Positions 26,415 to 35,356 are shown, counted from the first letter of the stretch. The stretch: DNA of 64,000 bases from an uncultured Alphaproteobacteria bacterium (GCA_938083135.1 CALLKY010000005.1:103277-167276), one strand, 5' to 3'. Translations and numbers: made by a program. Notes: a model not told the origin generated them from the sequence alone.

Positions 26415-27085
26415 GCCTCGCTCACTTGGCCATCAGCCATACGGAACTGCCGTGTGCAGCGGGCTGCGAGGGCAGGGTCGTGGGTGACGAGCAGGAGAGC
26501 CGCCTTTCTTATTGCGGCTTGCGCAAACATAAGCTCGACGATTGCGGCACCTGTTTCACCGTCCAAATTTCCGGTGGGCTCATCCGCCAATAGAATATCT
26601 GCGTCCCCAGCGAAGGCGCGGGCAATGGCGACGCGTTGCTGCTCGCCGCCGGAAAGCTGGCTTGGCAAATGGCCTGCGCGCTGGCTCAATCCAACGTCCG
26701 CAAGGGCAGCAGCAGCGCGATCATGGGCATCCCGGCGACCGGCAAGCTCCAGCGGCGTCGCGATATTCTCCAGTGCGGTCATTGATGGGATCAGGTGAAA
26801 TGCTTGGAATACGAACCCGATGCGCTCCCGACGAAAGCGGGCGCGGGCATCCTCGCCAAGCGCTGTTAGGTCCCGTCCACCCACATGCACTTGGCCGGAT
26901 GTTGCAGGCTCCAGGCCTGCTGTCACAAGCAGCAAGGATGACTTGCCAGAACCCGATGGACCCACCAGAGAAACTGTTTCTCCGGCGTTTACCTTAAAAT
27001 TAACGCCGCGTAAGACATTGACCTCTCCTGCGTCGCTTTCCAAGTTTAGACATACGTCCTGCAAATCAATGGCGAGGTCCGGCAT
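26411..27085 (-). CDS. ABC transporter ATP-binding protein (YbbA-like)
   Basis: About 224 residues. Walker A GPSGSGKSS, the Q-loop region FVFQAFHLIPSMTALENI, signature LSGGEQQRVAIARAF, and Walker B ILLADEPTGNLDG are all present. It belongs to the LolD/MacB/YbbA class. The start MPDLAIDLQD at 27085 is used; the frame extends 43 residues further, but that part lies inside the divergent esterase gene and matches nothing. Confidence 0.93.
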   Translation of the reverse strand: MPDLAIDLQDVCLNLESDAGEVNVLRGVNFKVNAGETVSLVGPSGSGKSSLLLVTAGLEPATSGQVHVGGRDLTALGEDARARFRRERIGFVFQAFHLIPSMTALENIATPLELAGRRDAHDRAAAALADVGLSQRAGHLPSQLSGGEQQRVAIARAFAGDADILLADEPTGNLDGETGAAIVELMFAQAAIRKAALLLVTHDPALAARCTRQFRMADGQVSEA

Positions 27086-27119
27086 GTTTGGTATGAAATT
27101 CCTGGGCCTGAAAAGACGA

Positions 27120-27782
27120 ATGGGTGATGCGCTTGGATATGGCGCGCCGCGCCGCGTTTTCAATATAGCGCTTTTTGCGGCGATGATGGCTGCCATTTTC
27201 GTGAACCCTGCCAACGCCCAACAGAAGCGCCTGCTGATCTTCGGCGATAGCTTGGTTGCGGGCTATGGCTTGCCGCGGGAGGCCGGGTTTATCGCCCAGC
27301 TTGACCAAGCGTTGAAAGAGGCCGGGCATGAGGTTGTGCTGATAGACGGCGGCGTATCTGGGGATACATCAGCCGGCGGGCGTGCTCGGATTGGATGGTC
27401 ACTGACCGAACGGCCAACCCATGCGCTGGTGGAGCTTGGTGCCAATGATGCGCTGCGTGGCGTGGATCCGAAAGAAACGAAGAAAAACCTCCAACGCATT
27501 TTGGACTCGCTGGAACGGGCGCATGTGCCTGTTCTGCTTGCTGGTATGCGTGCCCCCCGGAACTTTGGGGATGACTATGCTGATGAATTCGATGATATCT
27601 ACCGCGATATTTCCGGTGGCATAAGCGTGGCGCTATATCCATTCTTCCTTGAAGGCGTGGCGCTCCAGCCGGAGCTTAACCAGCCGGACGGCATCCACCC
27701 GAACGTCAAAGGAGTGGCGATTATCGTGCAACGCATTCTCCCGGATATCCTGAAACTCCTGCGCAAGAAGTCGCTTCGATGA
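27120..27782 (+). CDS. TesA-like arylesterase/lysophospholipase (SGNH hydrolase), secreted
   Basis: About 220 residues. A signal peptide ends near NPANAQQ. The SGNH hydrolase blocks follow: LLIFGDSLVAGYG with the nucleophilic Ser, GGVSGDTSAGG, ELGANDALRG, and DGIHPNVKG with the catalytic Asp and His. It is expected to be a periplasmic esterase/thioesterase. The start is uncertain: ATGs at 27084 and 27093 overlap the divergent ATPase start, so I prefer 27120. It ends with a 4-base overlap into the FIST gene. Confidence 0.88.
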   Translation: MGDALGYGAPRRVFNIALFAAMMAAIFVNPANAQQKRLLIFGDSLVAGYGLPREAGFIAQLDQALKEAGHEVVLIDGGVSGDTSAGGRARIGWSLTERPTHALVELGANDALRGVDPKETKKNLQRILDSLERAHVPVLLAGMRAPRNFGDDYADEFDDIYRDISGGISVALYPFFLEGVALQPELNQPDGIHPNVKGVAIIVQRILPDILKLLRKKSLR

Positions 27783-28945
27783 GTGACGCAACACCGTTTC
27801 CCTTCGCATGGTCTGAAGCTGATAATGCTGCGGTCGCGGCCCGCGCCGTGGCACAAGAACTGGTTGGCCAGATGCGACAGGGGCCGCGTCCCAAACTTGG
27901 CCTGCTGTATATCTCGGACCTGTTTGCGGATGACATGGACGCCGTAGTCGAGATTCTTTCCAGCGCCACCGGCGTTGCAGAATGGACGGGTGCGGCAGCA
28001 CTTGGCGTGATCGCGGGCCGGAAAGAATTGTTCGAGAGCCCGGCACTCGCCGTGATGCTGCTGGATCTGCCTGATGATGCGGTCCAGCCTTACGGCCCAA
28101 TCACTGATGCTGCGAGCTTTGAAGTGGCAGTAGAGCAAGCCGCAAGTTTTTCTGAGGATGCGGGTGCCGCACTTGGTATCATCCACATGGACCCGACGGG
28201 CGATCCGCTGGGCCAGGGTCTTGGCTCACTGCCGGGTATGCTTGCGGACGCTGGCGGGCTGTATCTCGTCGGCGGCTTGGCCTCAGGCCGGGACGCCATG
28301 CCCATCGCCGCGACTGCAGGCCTGGCAGCGCGGGCAGTGGGCGGCGCATTGGTGGCGCTTGAAAGCGGCGTTGCGACAGGCGTCAGCCAAGGCTGCCGGC
28401 CAATTGGCCCGGCCCGCACAATCACGGTCGAGGGCGATGGTGTTATTGGCCGCATGGATGACACCCCTGCCATGAGCGTGCTCCTGGCGGAGCTTGGTCT
28501 TTCAGCAGAGCCTGATGTGGCTGATCTGCGGGAGGCGCTGCGTGATATTCACATAGCGCTGCCGATAGCAGGTGCAGACCGGGAGGATTATCTGGTCCGC
28601 AATCTGACAGGTATTGATGTGCAACGTGGCCTCGTTGGCATTTCTGAGGCCGTGGCGGATGGCGATCGGGCCATGTTCTGCCGGCGCGACCGCACCAGCG
28701 CTGCCGAAGACCTGAACCGCATGGCCAAAGACGCCCGCCGCCGCTTAGGCCGTCCGCCGCGCGGCGCGCTTTATGTATCGTGCCTCGCTCGCGGCCCGAA
28801 CCTCTTTGGCCCCGGCGACCAGGAGCTCGCCATCCTGCACGCAGCTATTGGCGGCGATTGCCCTGTTGTCGGCTTCTTCGCCAACGGTGAAATCGCCCAC
28901 GACCGCATCTACGGCTACACCGGCGTGCTCACACTGTTTGGTTAG
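27779..28945 (+). CDS. FIST domain sensory protein
   Basis: 388 residues. It has an N-terminal FIST region (LGLLYISDLFADDMDAVVE, WTGAAALGVIAG) and a FIST_C region (DREDYLVRNLTGID, LYVSCLARGPNLFG, VGFFANGEIA). FIST modules are thought to sense small ligands such as amino acids. No kinase, receptor or GGDEF partner is fused or adjacent. The ATG overlaps the esterase stop (ATGA). The 3' end overlaps the convergent dehydrogenase gene by 4 bases. Confidence 0.88.
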   Translation: MSDATPFPFAWSEADNAAVAARAVAQELVGQMRQGPRPKLGLLYISDLFADDMDAVVEILSSATGVAEWTGAAALGVIAGRKELFESPALAVMLLDLPDDAVQPYGPITDAASFEVAVEQAASFSEDAGAALGIIHMDPTGDPLGQGLGSLPGMLADAGGLYLVGGLASGRDAMPIAATAGLAARAVGGALVALESGVATGVSQGCRPIGPARTITVEGDGVIGRMDDTPAMSVLLAELGLSAEPDVADLREALRDIHIALPIAGADREDYLVRNLTGIDVQRGLVGISEAVADGDRAMFCRRDRTSAAEDLNRMAKDARRRLGRPPRGALYVSCLARGPNLFGPGDQELAILHAAIGGDCPVVGFFANGEIAHDRIYGYTGVLTLFG

Positions 28946-30279
28946 GCACGCGTGATTTTCGGCAATAGATCTGGCCATTGGCGATAAATGCCACGCGAAT
29001 CGACAACGACGGGGATGGTCTCGGCGATGCGGCGGTAGTCGACGTCTGTGTGGTCCGCGATAACAAGGGCAGCGTCGAACTGGGATAGATCATCGAGCGA
29101 TGTTGAGCGCATGCCTGCAAGGTTTGGGTGCCGGCGGGTCTTGCCAATCTCTGGCACGAACGGATCGTGATATGCAGCTTCAGCGCCCCTGGCTTGCAGC
29201 AAGTCAAGAATTTCCAGGCCGGGGCTTTCGCGGATGTCGTTGACGTTCTTTTTATACGCGACCCCCAGTACCAGCACCCGTGCGCCATTCAGCGCCATCC
29301 GGCTTTTCTGGCTAAGCGCCTCCGCCAATGCAGTGATGACGCCTGCGGGCTGGGCCGCATTGATTTCGCCTGCAAGTTCGACAAAGCGCGTTGGCAGGCC
29401 AAGCGCTTCCGCCCGCCAAGCCAGATAGAACGGATCAATCGGAATGCAGTGTCCGCCAAGGCCTGGGCCTGGATAGAACGGCATATAGCCGAAGGGTTTG
29501 GTCGCAGCCGCATCCACCACTTCAAACACATCAACGCCCATGGCTGCATAGACACCCTTCAATTCATTCACGAGTGCAATATTGACGGCGCGGAATACGT
29601 TTTCCGTGATCTTCGTGGCCTCCGCTGCCTCCAGTGAAGATACCGGCGTCAGCTTCGGTGAGACGAGGCCGTAAACCGCCTCCGCCGCTTTCAGCGATGC
29701 ATCGTCCAAGCCCGCAAGCACTTTTGGGATGTCCGAAATGCCGAATGTGGCATTGCCGGGGTCTTCCCGCTCTGGCGCGTAGGCGACCAGAACGTCCTGG
29801 CCTGGGGTCAGGCCTGCGGCCTCCAAGATTGGCAGCACGCATGCCCGTGTCGCACCCGGATAAACTGTGGATTCAAGGCTGAGCAGTGCGCCTGGAGCTA
29901 AATGTGGTGCCAGGCTTTCAACTGTGCGCTCGACAAAGCCCATGTCCGGCTGGCGCCCGGCGGCGAGCGGAGTTGGAACGGCGATCAGCACAGCGTCTGC
30001 CTCGTTCACGCGGGCCATATCGGTGGAGGCGTCGAAGCATCCGCTGGCATTGGCCGCCTGGATTGCTGCTGCTGGGGCTGTCGTCAAATAGCTCTCGCCC
30101 GCAAGCAGGCGCTTCGGCTTCGCGGGATCAATATCGAGGCCGAGCACGTTGACACCCCTGGCCGCGAAGGCCAGCGCCAGCGGTAATCCCACATAGCCAA
30201 GGCCCACGACCGCGACTTTCAATCCGCCATCCGCCGCTTTGCGGGCAATCTTGGCCGCTGCATCATCGCCGCTTGTCAT
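28942..30279 (-). CDS. UDP-sugar 6-dehydrogenase (WbpA/TviB-like nucleotide sugar dehydrogenase)
   Basis: About 445 residues. The N-terminal NAD-binding motif is VAVVGLGYVGLPLALAFA. The catalytic Cys is in GGHCIPIDPFYLAWRA, and the C-terminal UDP-binding domain contains VLGVAYKKNVNDIRESPG. The FYLAWRA context fits the UDP-GlcNAc/UDP-GalNAc-type branch better than UDP-glucose dehydrogenase. GGAG lies just upstream of the ATG at 30279. It stands alone here; the pseudaminic acid genes are 16 kb away, and any shared use in surface polysaccharide is only an inference. Confidence 0.88.
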   Translation of the reverse strand: MTSGDDAAAKIARKAADGGLKVAVVGLGYVGLPLALAFAARGVNVLGLDIDPAKPKRLLAGESYLTTAPAAAIQAANASGCFDASTDMARVNEADAVLIAVPTPLAAGRQPDMGFVERTVESLAPHLAPGALLSLESTVYPGATRACVLPILEAAGLTPGQDVLVAYAPEREDPGNATFGISDIPKVLAGLDDASLKAAEAVYGLVSPKLTPVSSLEAAEATKITENVFRAVNIALVNELKGVYAAMGVDVFEVVDAAATKPFGYMPFYPGPGLGGHCIPIDPFYLAWRAEALGLPTRFVELAGEINAAQPAGVITALAEALSQKSRMALNGARVLVLGVAYKKNVNDIRESPGLEILDLLQARGAEAAYHDPFVPEIGKTRRHPNLAGMRSTSLDDLSQFDAALVIADHTDVDYRRIAETIPVVVDSRGIYRQWPDLLPKITRA

Positions 30280-30352
30280 GTCGGACTCCAAACCCTGTTG
30301 ACGGCGCGCCAGCACTCGCGCTTTCTGTACTGCATATCAGAGGAGGTACGCG

Positions 30353-30766
30353 ATGGCCTATTGGCTGTTCAAGACCGAGCCTGGGACATGGTCCTGGGAC
30401 GATCAGATGAATACGGATATTGAAGGCTGGGACGGCGTGCGAAACCACCAAGCCTGCAACAATATGCGCGCAATGAAGATTGGCGATGAAGGCTTCTTTT
30501 ATCACTCCGTCAAAGAGAAGCAGATTGTCGGCATCGTAAAGGTGGCGAAGGAATTCCATCCTGACCCTTCGGATGCAAGCGGTAAGTTCGGCATGGTTGG
30601 GATTTCAGCCGTAAAGCCCTTCAAGACGCCGGTGACGCTAGCGGATATCAAGGCTGATGACCGCTTCGAGGACTTAGCCCTGGTGCGCCAATCGCGCCTA
30701 TCTGTCGTGCCAATATCGGATGAGCATTGGACGATGCTCTGCGAAATGGGCGGGGTCAAACCATGA
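30353..30766 (+). CDS. EVE domain protein
   Basis: 137 residues, almost entirely an EVE (PUA-like) domain: MAYWLFKTEPGTWSWDD, WDGVRNHQACNNMRAM, KIGDEGFFYHSV. The family is related to human THYN1 and is thought to read modified bases in nucleic acid. A near-perfect GAGGAGG site precedes the ATG. Its stop overlaps the Rieske gene start (ATGA), so the two are coupled. Confidence 0.93.
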   Translation: MAYWLFKTEPGTWSWDDQMNTDIEGWDGVRNHQACNNMRAMKIGDEGFFYHSVKEKQIVGIVKVAKEFHPDPSDASGKFGMVGISAVKPFKTPVTLADIKADDRFEDLALVRQSRLSVVPISDEHWTMLCEMGGVKP

Positions 30767-31110
30767 GCTTTGAAGGCATGGCGCTGATGGCGCTGGCTGA
30801 CGTGCCGGAAGATGACGCCCGCGGCGTCACCATTCGGGATGGCGCTAAGATGCGGAAATTCGTGGTGCTGCGCTGGAAAGGCGAAACCATCGTCTACCGC
30901 AATCGTTGCCCCCACGCTGGCACGCCGCTCGACTGGATTCCAGACAGGTTTTTTGACCGCAGCGGCGATTTCATCTTCTGCGCCACCCACGGTGCCAGCT
31001 TTGAACCGGACACTGGCCTCTGTATCGACGGTCCCTGCGTTGGAGATGTGCTGGATCGCTGCAAATTCACCATAGACGACGGTATCGTGACGCTGGCGGA
31101 GCCGCTTTAG
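30763..31110 (+). CDS. Rieske [2Fe-2S] ferredoxin-like protein
   Basis: 115 residues. The cluster ligands are in CPHAGTPLDW (C-x-H) and CATHGASFEP (C-x2-H), the Rieske pattern. It is a short soluble electron carrier with no catalytic domain. It is translationally coupled to the EVE gene. The 3' end overlaps the convergent TrkA/RyR gene by 4 bases. Confidence 0.9.
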   Translation: MSFEGMALMALADVPEDDARGVTIRDGAKMRKFVVLRWKGETIVYRNRCPHAGTPLDWIPDRFFDRSGDFIFCATHGASFEPDTGLCIDGPCVGDVLDRCKFTIDDGIVTLAEPL

Positions 31111-33212
31111 AGCAGCTCAGCGCCTGGCACACGGGCGGCCAAAAGTGTAGCGGCGGCATCGGTGGCAGCGATGATGGCGGCAGCATCATCTGCAGGTGCG
31201 TCAAAATTCGGCCCAAGGTCCAGCAGGAGGCTGTAACGGGCGCGGGCAGTGATATCCTTGAGATCGCGCTCGGCCTCGCCCGGCAGCGCATCGGTGAGTG
31301 ACAGGCCATCGTGGCAAAGCGGGATGGCGACGAAGTCGGCTAAGCCTTGGTCCAGCAGGTGGCGAATGGCTGTGCGATGGCCTGCCAGCAGCCCGGCACT
31401 GAATATGACGATCCAGTCGCCCGGATGCGTGGCGGCAAGTGCTTCGAGTTCTGCCTGACCGGTGCTGGCCCGGAGTGCGACGCGCCGGTCCCGCCGGATG
31501 CCTTGCCCGAGCGCACCCAGATGGCCAGCAATTTCATGCACGGTTGAGCGGTCTTTTGCTTTGGTATCTTCATCCAGTGCGGCAAATGGGATGAGATTGG
31601 GGTGGGTCCGGCGGCGATCCACACGTGGGCCGAGCCGCCATCCAGTCGCCAAACGCTCCACCATCCAGCGCCGGTGCTCAATTGCTGCCAGGTGTTCGAT
31701 CTCACGGGGTGTGAAGGGTACTGTGTCTGCTGCATCCGGTCCGATGGAGCATTCAGCCAACCGAAGCTTCGCTGCGATATGGTCCGCCTGGGCGCGGTTG
31801 GCATTCCGATATTGCTCACCGAGCTCCGCCCATGGCTTTGCGGCTGCGGGATTGGCGTTGGCGCCATATTCCGCCAGATACCGCTCGTGGATCGCGCGGG
31901 CCAGCCGATCTCCCGCATCCCGCAATACATCGCCATCCGCCCAGACGTCCTGGACCGCGCCGAATGTGCGCACGACTGCGACGTCGGCACCGAACAGTTC
32001 TGTCATCCGCTGTATGCCGAGCGGGTTGGCTGCTGCGCGCTGACGGAGAAAGACATGGGGGATCGCCCGCTCACTGCGCTTCAGGAAATCCGTGAGGGCC
32101 ATGCAAGCCGCTAATGAGGCTTCGTCATCACCAAGCGCGATGAACGCAGCCGTTGGGGGTGGTGTTTGGGCGAAGGCCGTGTTGAATGCGGTTTCTTGGC
32201 CATTGCTCGCCAACGCTGCTTCGATAAACGTGATGTCCGCAAAATCATTTGCCCAGGGATTGGCGTCGCGAAAGGCGGCACCGGCGGCATCTGCACCCTG
32301 GTCGATGATCGTGATCATGACCGGTGTGGCAGGGTCATACACGCACGTTTTCAGGATATGCAGGACGATACTGGCACCCATGCGCCCAAACCCGATGCAG
32401 AGGAAATGCGGTCGCTCGGCACCATGCACTGCCGCCGCCAGCTCAAACGGGTGTGTGTTGAAGACCTTGCGCAATGCCAGATATTTTTCGTTGAGCAGCG
32501 TCACGCGGAGGTTTGGAGCAGCTGCTAGATTGCGCCGTTCAGCGGCCATGCGGCGATAGAGCGGCGGATCGGAAATCCGCGCCAAAACCTCAACCACAGA
32601 ACCGGATTGACCTGATTTGATGACAGCGGCTTCGGCTGCGGCCATGGCGTCTAGGTTGGCGGCATCGTTTTCGCTGGCGATGACGATTTTGGCCGCCCGG
32701 CCAGCACCCGCCAAGCTGAATGCAGCTTCATCGGGTGCGGCACGATCAAACACCACGGCCCCGGCAGCGCTTAAGTCTTCATCAGGCTCTGGGGCTAATA
32801 GAACAACACTTCGGCCAGATTTCAGCAGGTTCGCAGCCAGTGCGCGCACCCCTGGATTCAGGCCAGTGATAATGACATGACCGCTGAGTGAGCCGGCGCG
32901 CCAACGCCTGAAATCCGCCCGGACGGTGGCCCCGATAGCGGCCGCTGCGACCATCAAATACAGCAATACGATGCTAACCCGCGCCCCATGGATTTGCGAC
33001 GGCAGGAAGTGGCCGTCAGCGTCCTCGTGGCGGAGCTCGGTTTCCAAGCTGAACAGGATCAATGCATCAAAGAAGTTCTGCGATAAGTTCTGCGGCGCAC
33101 CAAAGGCTATGTCATACCGTTGGAACCCCCAGGTCCCAAGCAGGACGATGGTAATGAGTGCGGCTAAGCTCACATACCACGCCGCCGTTCCTGGCTTGCC
33201 AAGCAGTTTCAT
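31107..33212 (-). CDS. 2TM-TrkA-N-TrkA-N-RyR domain protein (channel-like)
   Basis: 701 residues. Two hydrophobic helices (about 12-30 and 78-97) flank a pore-loop-like segment (NFFDALILFSLETEL). The canonical potassium filter TVGYG is absent. Two Rossmann TrkA-N (RCK) domains follow, starting HVIITGLNPGVRALA (about 112) and FLCIGFGRMGASIVL (about 270). A prokaryotic RyR domain comes next (core EHRRWMVERLATGWRLG, about 512-528, plus HPNLIPFAALDEDTKAKDR). The last ~130 residues (WIVIFSAGLLAGHRTAIRHL) look like a degenerate SLOG domain. It is the third gene of the SLOG/SLATT operon. The architecture suggests a ligand-gated membrane effector. Confidence 0.85.
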   Translation of the reverse strand: MKLLGKPGTAAWYVSLAALITIVLLGTWGFQRYDIAFGAPQNLSQNFFDALILFSLETELRHEDADGHFLPSQIHGARVSIVLLYLMVAAAAIGATVRADFRRWRAGSLSGHVIITGLNPGVRALAANLLKSGRSVVLLAPEPDEDLSAAGAVVFDRAAPDEAAFSLAGAGRAAKIVIASENDAANLDAMAAAEAAVIKSGQSGSVVEVLARISDPPLYRRMAAERRNLAAAPNLRVTLLNEKYLALRKVFNTHPFELAAAVHGAERPHFLCIGFGRMGASIVLHILKTCVYDPATPVMITIIDQGADAAGAAFRDANPWANDFADITFIEAALASNGQETAFNTAFAQTPPPTAAFIALGDDEASLAACMALTDFLKRSERAIPHVFLRQRAAANPLGIQRMTELFGADVAVVRTFGAVQDVWADGDVLRDAGDRLARAIHERYLAEYGANANPAAAKPWAELGEQYRNANRAQADHIAAKLRLAECSIGPDAADTVPFTPREIEHLAAIEHRRWMVERLATGWRLGPRVDRRRTHPNLIPFAALDEDTKAKDRSTVHEIAGHLGALGQGIRRDRRVALRASTGQAELEALAATHPGDWIVIFSAGLLAGHRTAIRHLLDQGLADFVAIPLCHDGLSLTDALPGEAERDLKDITARARYSLLLDLGPNFDAPADDAAAIIAATDAAATLLAARVPGAELL

Positions 33213-33228
33213 GAAGCTGTTGGTTCCA

Positions 33229-34185
33229 TCATGCGCCGGGCGTCAGCTCACGTTCACTAAAGATCATATTCCATATCAGTATATCATCCGCCATGATCAG
33301 TGTTGTCCGCGCATTCAATTCTCGCAACGTGAGGCGGGCAGGCCTGAACCGCTCGTACTCATACCGGTCGCGGAGTTCGGCTATCCGCCCAATCATTCGT
33401 TCTGACTGACGTACCGCGCTCTTAAAATCGCCAATCAAGCGAATTCCGAACAATGAAGCGCCGATAGCAGGCAGTACGCCGCCAGCATAGGTCGCCAAAG
33501 ATTTCCATTTGTAGAGAGCTGCATAGCCCGAACCATCAGATGTGGTTTGTGCGAAGAACGCCCCGAGGAAATACAGGCCAATCAAGAACGCAGCCCCTAA
33601 ACAAGCGAGACAAATCAATTCAAGCCTATGGTCAAGTGCCTCGAGCAGCCCATGCGTACGTTCGTGGTACTCTTCCTGCGCTCCAAGCTCCTCAACAATT
33701 GCGACGTCGATGGCCCTCTGCAGCTGATCCTGTCCAACGACACCCGTTGGCAACTCAATTTCGCGGAGGCTTGCGCGAATGTACCATGGTAGCCGGATCT
33801 GGTGCCGTTGCAGCCCTGCTTCATCCGTGTGGGTTGACCGCCGATAGGGTGCGCCGCCAATGATGAAATGCAGTCGGCTTGGCCGCAGGATTTCAGCAAG
33901 GCTTCTCCCAGTCATCCAATGCTCTTGCCATCGTTGCTTACGTCCCATGATTGTGATGAAAACCATGACGGCCAGGATAAGAAGCTCCACGCTTGTGGTC
34001 ATAGATTTGAATAGAAGCGACGGGCAAAAAGTTCCTGCCGTAGCAGGGCAAGCATCAAACGCTTGCTCAACCCAGACTCCCTTGTCATGCGAAATGAAAA
34101 GCGCCATTAATCCCGCCGCGACCGCGAGCGCAGCCAAGAGGAAGTTGCCAACGTAAGCGCTTCTGAACCTGTGTGCGTTTTGCAA
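33229..34185 (-). CDS. Four-helix SLATT-like membrane protein
   Basis: 318 residues. TM helices are seen at about 12-32, 64-80, 189-211 and 228-250. A ~100-residue soluble stretch lies between the two pairs and a helical tail follows. The C-terminal 2TM-plus-helix unit resembles the SLATT family (membrane effectors associated with SMODS and SLOG proteins). The start is TTG, since the next ATG lies inside TM1 and a TAA lies seven codons upstream. It begins 21 bases after the SLOG stop and ends 16 bases before the TrkA/RyR start. Family assignment rests on topology and neighbours and is moderate. Confidence 0.65.
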   Translation of the reverse strand: MQNAHRFRSAYVGNFLLAALAVAAGLMALFISHDKGVWVEQAFDACPATAGTFCPSLLFKSMTTSVELLILAVMVFITIMGRKQRWQEHWMTGRSLAEILRPSRLHFIIGGAPYRRSTHTDEAGLQRHQIRLPWYIRASLREIELPTGVVGQDQLQRAIDVAIVEELGAQEEYHERTHGLLEALDHRLELICLACLGAAFLIGLYFLGAFFAQTTSDGSGYAALYKWKSLATYAGGVLPAIGASLFGIRLIGDFKSAVRQSERMIGRIAELRDRYEYERFRPARLTLRELNARTTLIMADDILIWNMIFSERELTPGA

Positions 34186-34206
34186 AGCGATGTTGTCAGC
34201 TCTGAC

Positions 34207-35202
34207 TTAGCGTTCGAGTAGGCTCTCCCGTAAACTAGCCGCATATTTCTGCCCGCCGATATCCTTGGCAAGGGCCATTGAGGCAGACCAAGCCGCCCTG
34301 TTCTCCGCGAGCCGCAATTCCAGCCGTCCGGATGGACGTCGCCAAGCGAGCGCAGATACGACGAAGTTGTATACGAACGCGTAGGAGCGCTTACGCAACT
34401 TCAGTTTCCTAAACCCCTGAAGACCTTCCAGCGCTAATCCAGTCGTCGGGGCGGCCAGGATGCTTAGGAGATTGCCGCGTAGATCATCCGCCGCCGTATT
34501 GTCCTGCCCGTCCAGTGCGATCGGGTCCCAGGCGAAATCAGCCTCCGGGTTGTCGGGAGGATTGTTATCTTTGTAACGATGCAATGTGCCATGTTGGATC
34601 CAGATAATTTCAACACCGCGCCGCTGGGCCTCTGCCACTATATCCGTTGTAGAGCCTGCCGGTTCATATGCGATTCTGTTGGTTTTTTTGTCTCGTTCTT
34701 GGCCATTCCATACGACGATCAGCACATCGACATGCGCTATCATCAGATATCCAGCGCGGCGGAAGGCCTCATCTTTATCAGTGGTCAGCTCATGATCCAG
34801 CGCCAGGTTGGATCGCAACATATCGGGCTCAAACCAGGCTTCGAAATCTTGCCTGAAATCAGACTCTAGGTGTTCCAGATACTTTTCCTTTTTTGCTGGA
34901 AGGATCGCATGGATGGAGTAGCCAGCTTCTTTGGCGGCCTTGCTTGCAATCTGACTGGCACCGGGGGCTAAAGTGGTCATGAAACGAAGATTAAAGCCGT
35001 CTTGCTTGTAAGGCGTTTCGTTAGCTGAATAACGCCCGTTCTCCGCGTTGGCACCGTCCATCGTTTCCGTGACGAATTTCAGTGCGCCTTTAATATTTTG
35101 TAGGAGCGTTGCCTGGTCCCAGTGTTCCAGTTTCTCTGGCAAGTGCCCCGCAATGCCGACACGCATTGTCAGTTTCGGTGGAATAAATGCGCTTTCTGTC
35201 AT
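34207..35202 (-). CDS. SLOG-type (Rossmann-like) nucleotide-binding sensor/enzyme
   Basis: About 331 residues. The pattern is that of SLOG proteins: MRVGIAGHLPEKL at the N-terminus, TLAPGASQIASKAAKEAGY, ILPAKKEKYLEHLESDFRQD, then VDVLIVVWNG and AGSTTDIVAEAQRRGVEI. SLOG domains (DprA/LOG/TRPM relatives) bind or make nucleotide-derived ligands. The ATG at 35202 is preferred over a TTG ten codons earlier; GGGGAG is upstream. The gene looks AT-richer than its neighbours and leads the three-gene operon. The C-terminal ~110 residues are unassigned. Confidence 0.75.
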   Translation of the reverse strand: MTESAFIPPKLTMRVGIAGHLPEKLEHWDQATLLQNIKGALKFVTETMDGANAENGRYSANETPYKQDGFNLRFMTTLAPGASQIASKAAKEAGYSIHAILPAKKEKYLEHLESDFRQDFEAWFEPDMLRSNLALDHELTTDKDEAFRRAGYLMIAHVDVLIVVWNGQERDKKTNRIAYEPAGSTTDIVAEAQRRGVEIIWIQHGTLHRYKDNNPPDNPEADFAWDPIALDGQDNTAADDLRGNLLSILAAPTTGLALEGLQGFRKLKLRKRSYAFVYNFVVSALAWRRPSGRLELRLAENRAAWSASMALAKDIGGQKYAASLRESLLER

Positions 35203-35356
35203 TGGTTGGATAGCTCCCCCGGTTTTGCCCAAAACCTCTGATCCAACTTGTACGATAGTGCGGGATGGGATGGCGGAGCAAGGCGATGATTTCGTGTTTC
35301 GCGACGGGCGCGCATCCGTTAGGTTTGGTTGAGCCGTTGAATGCAGGGAACAGCAA

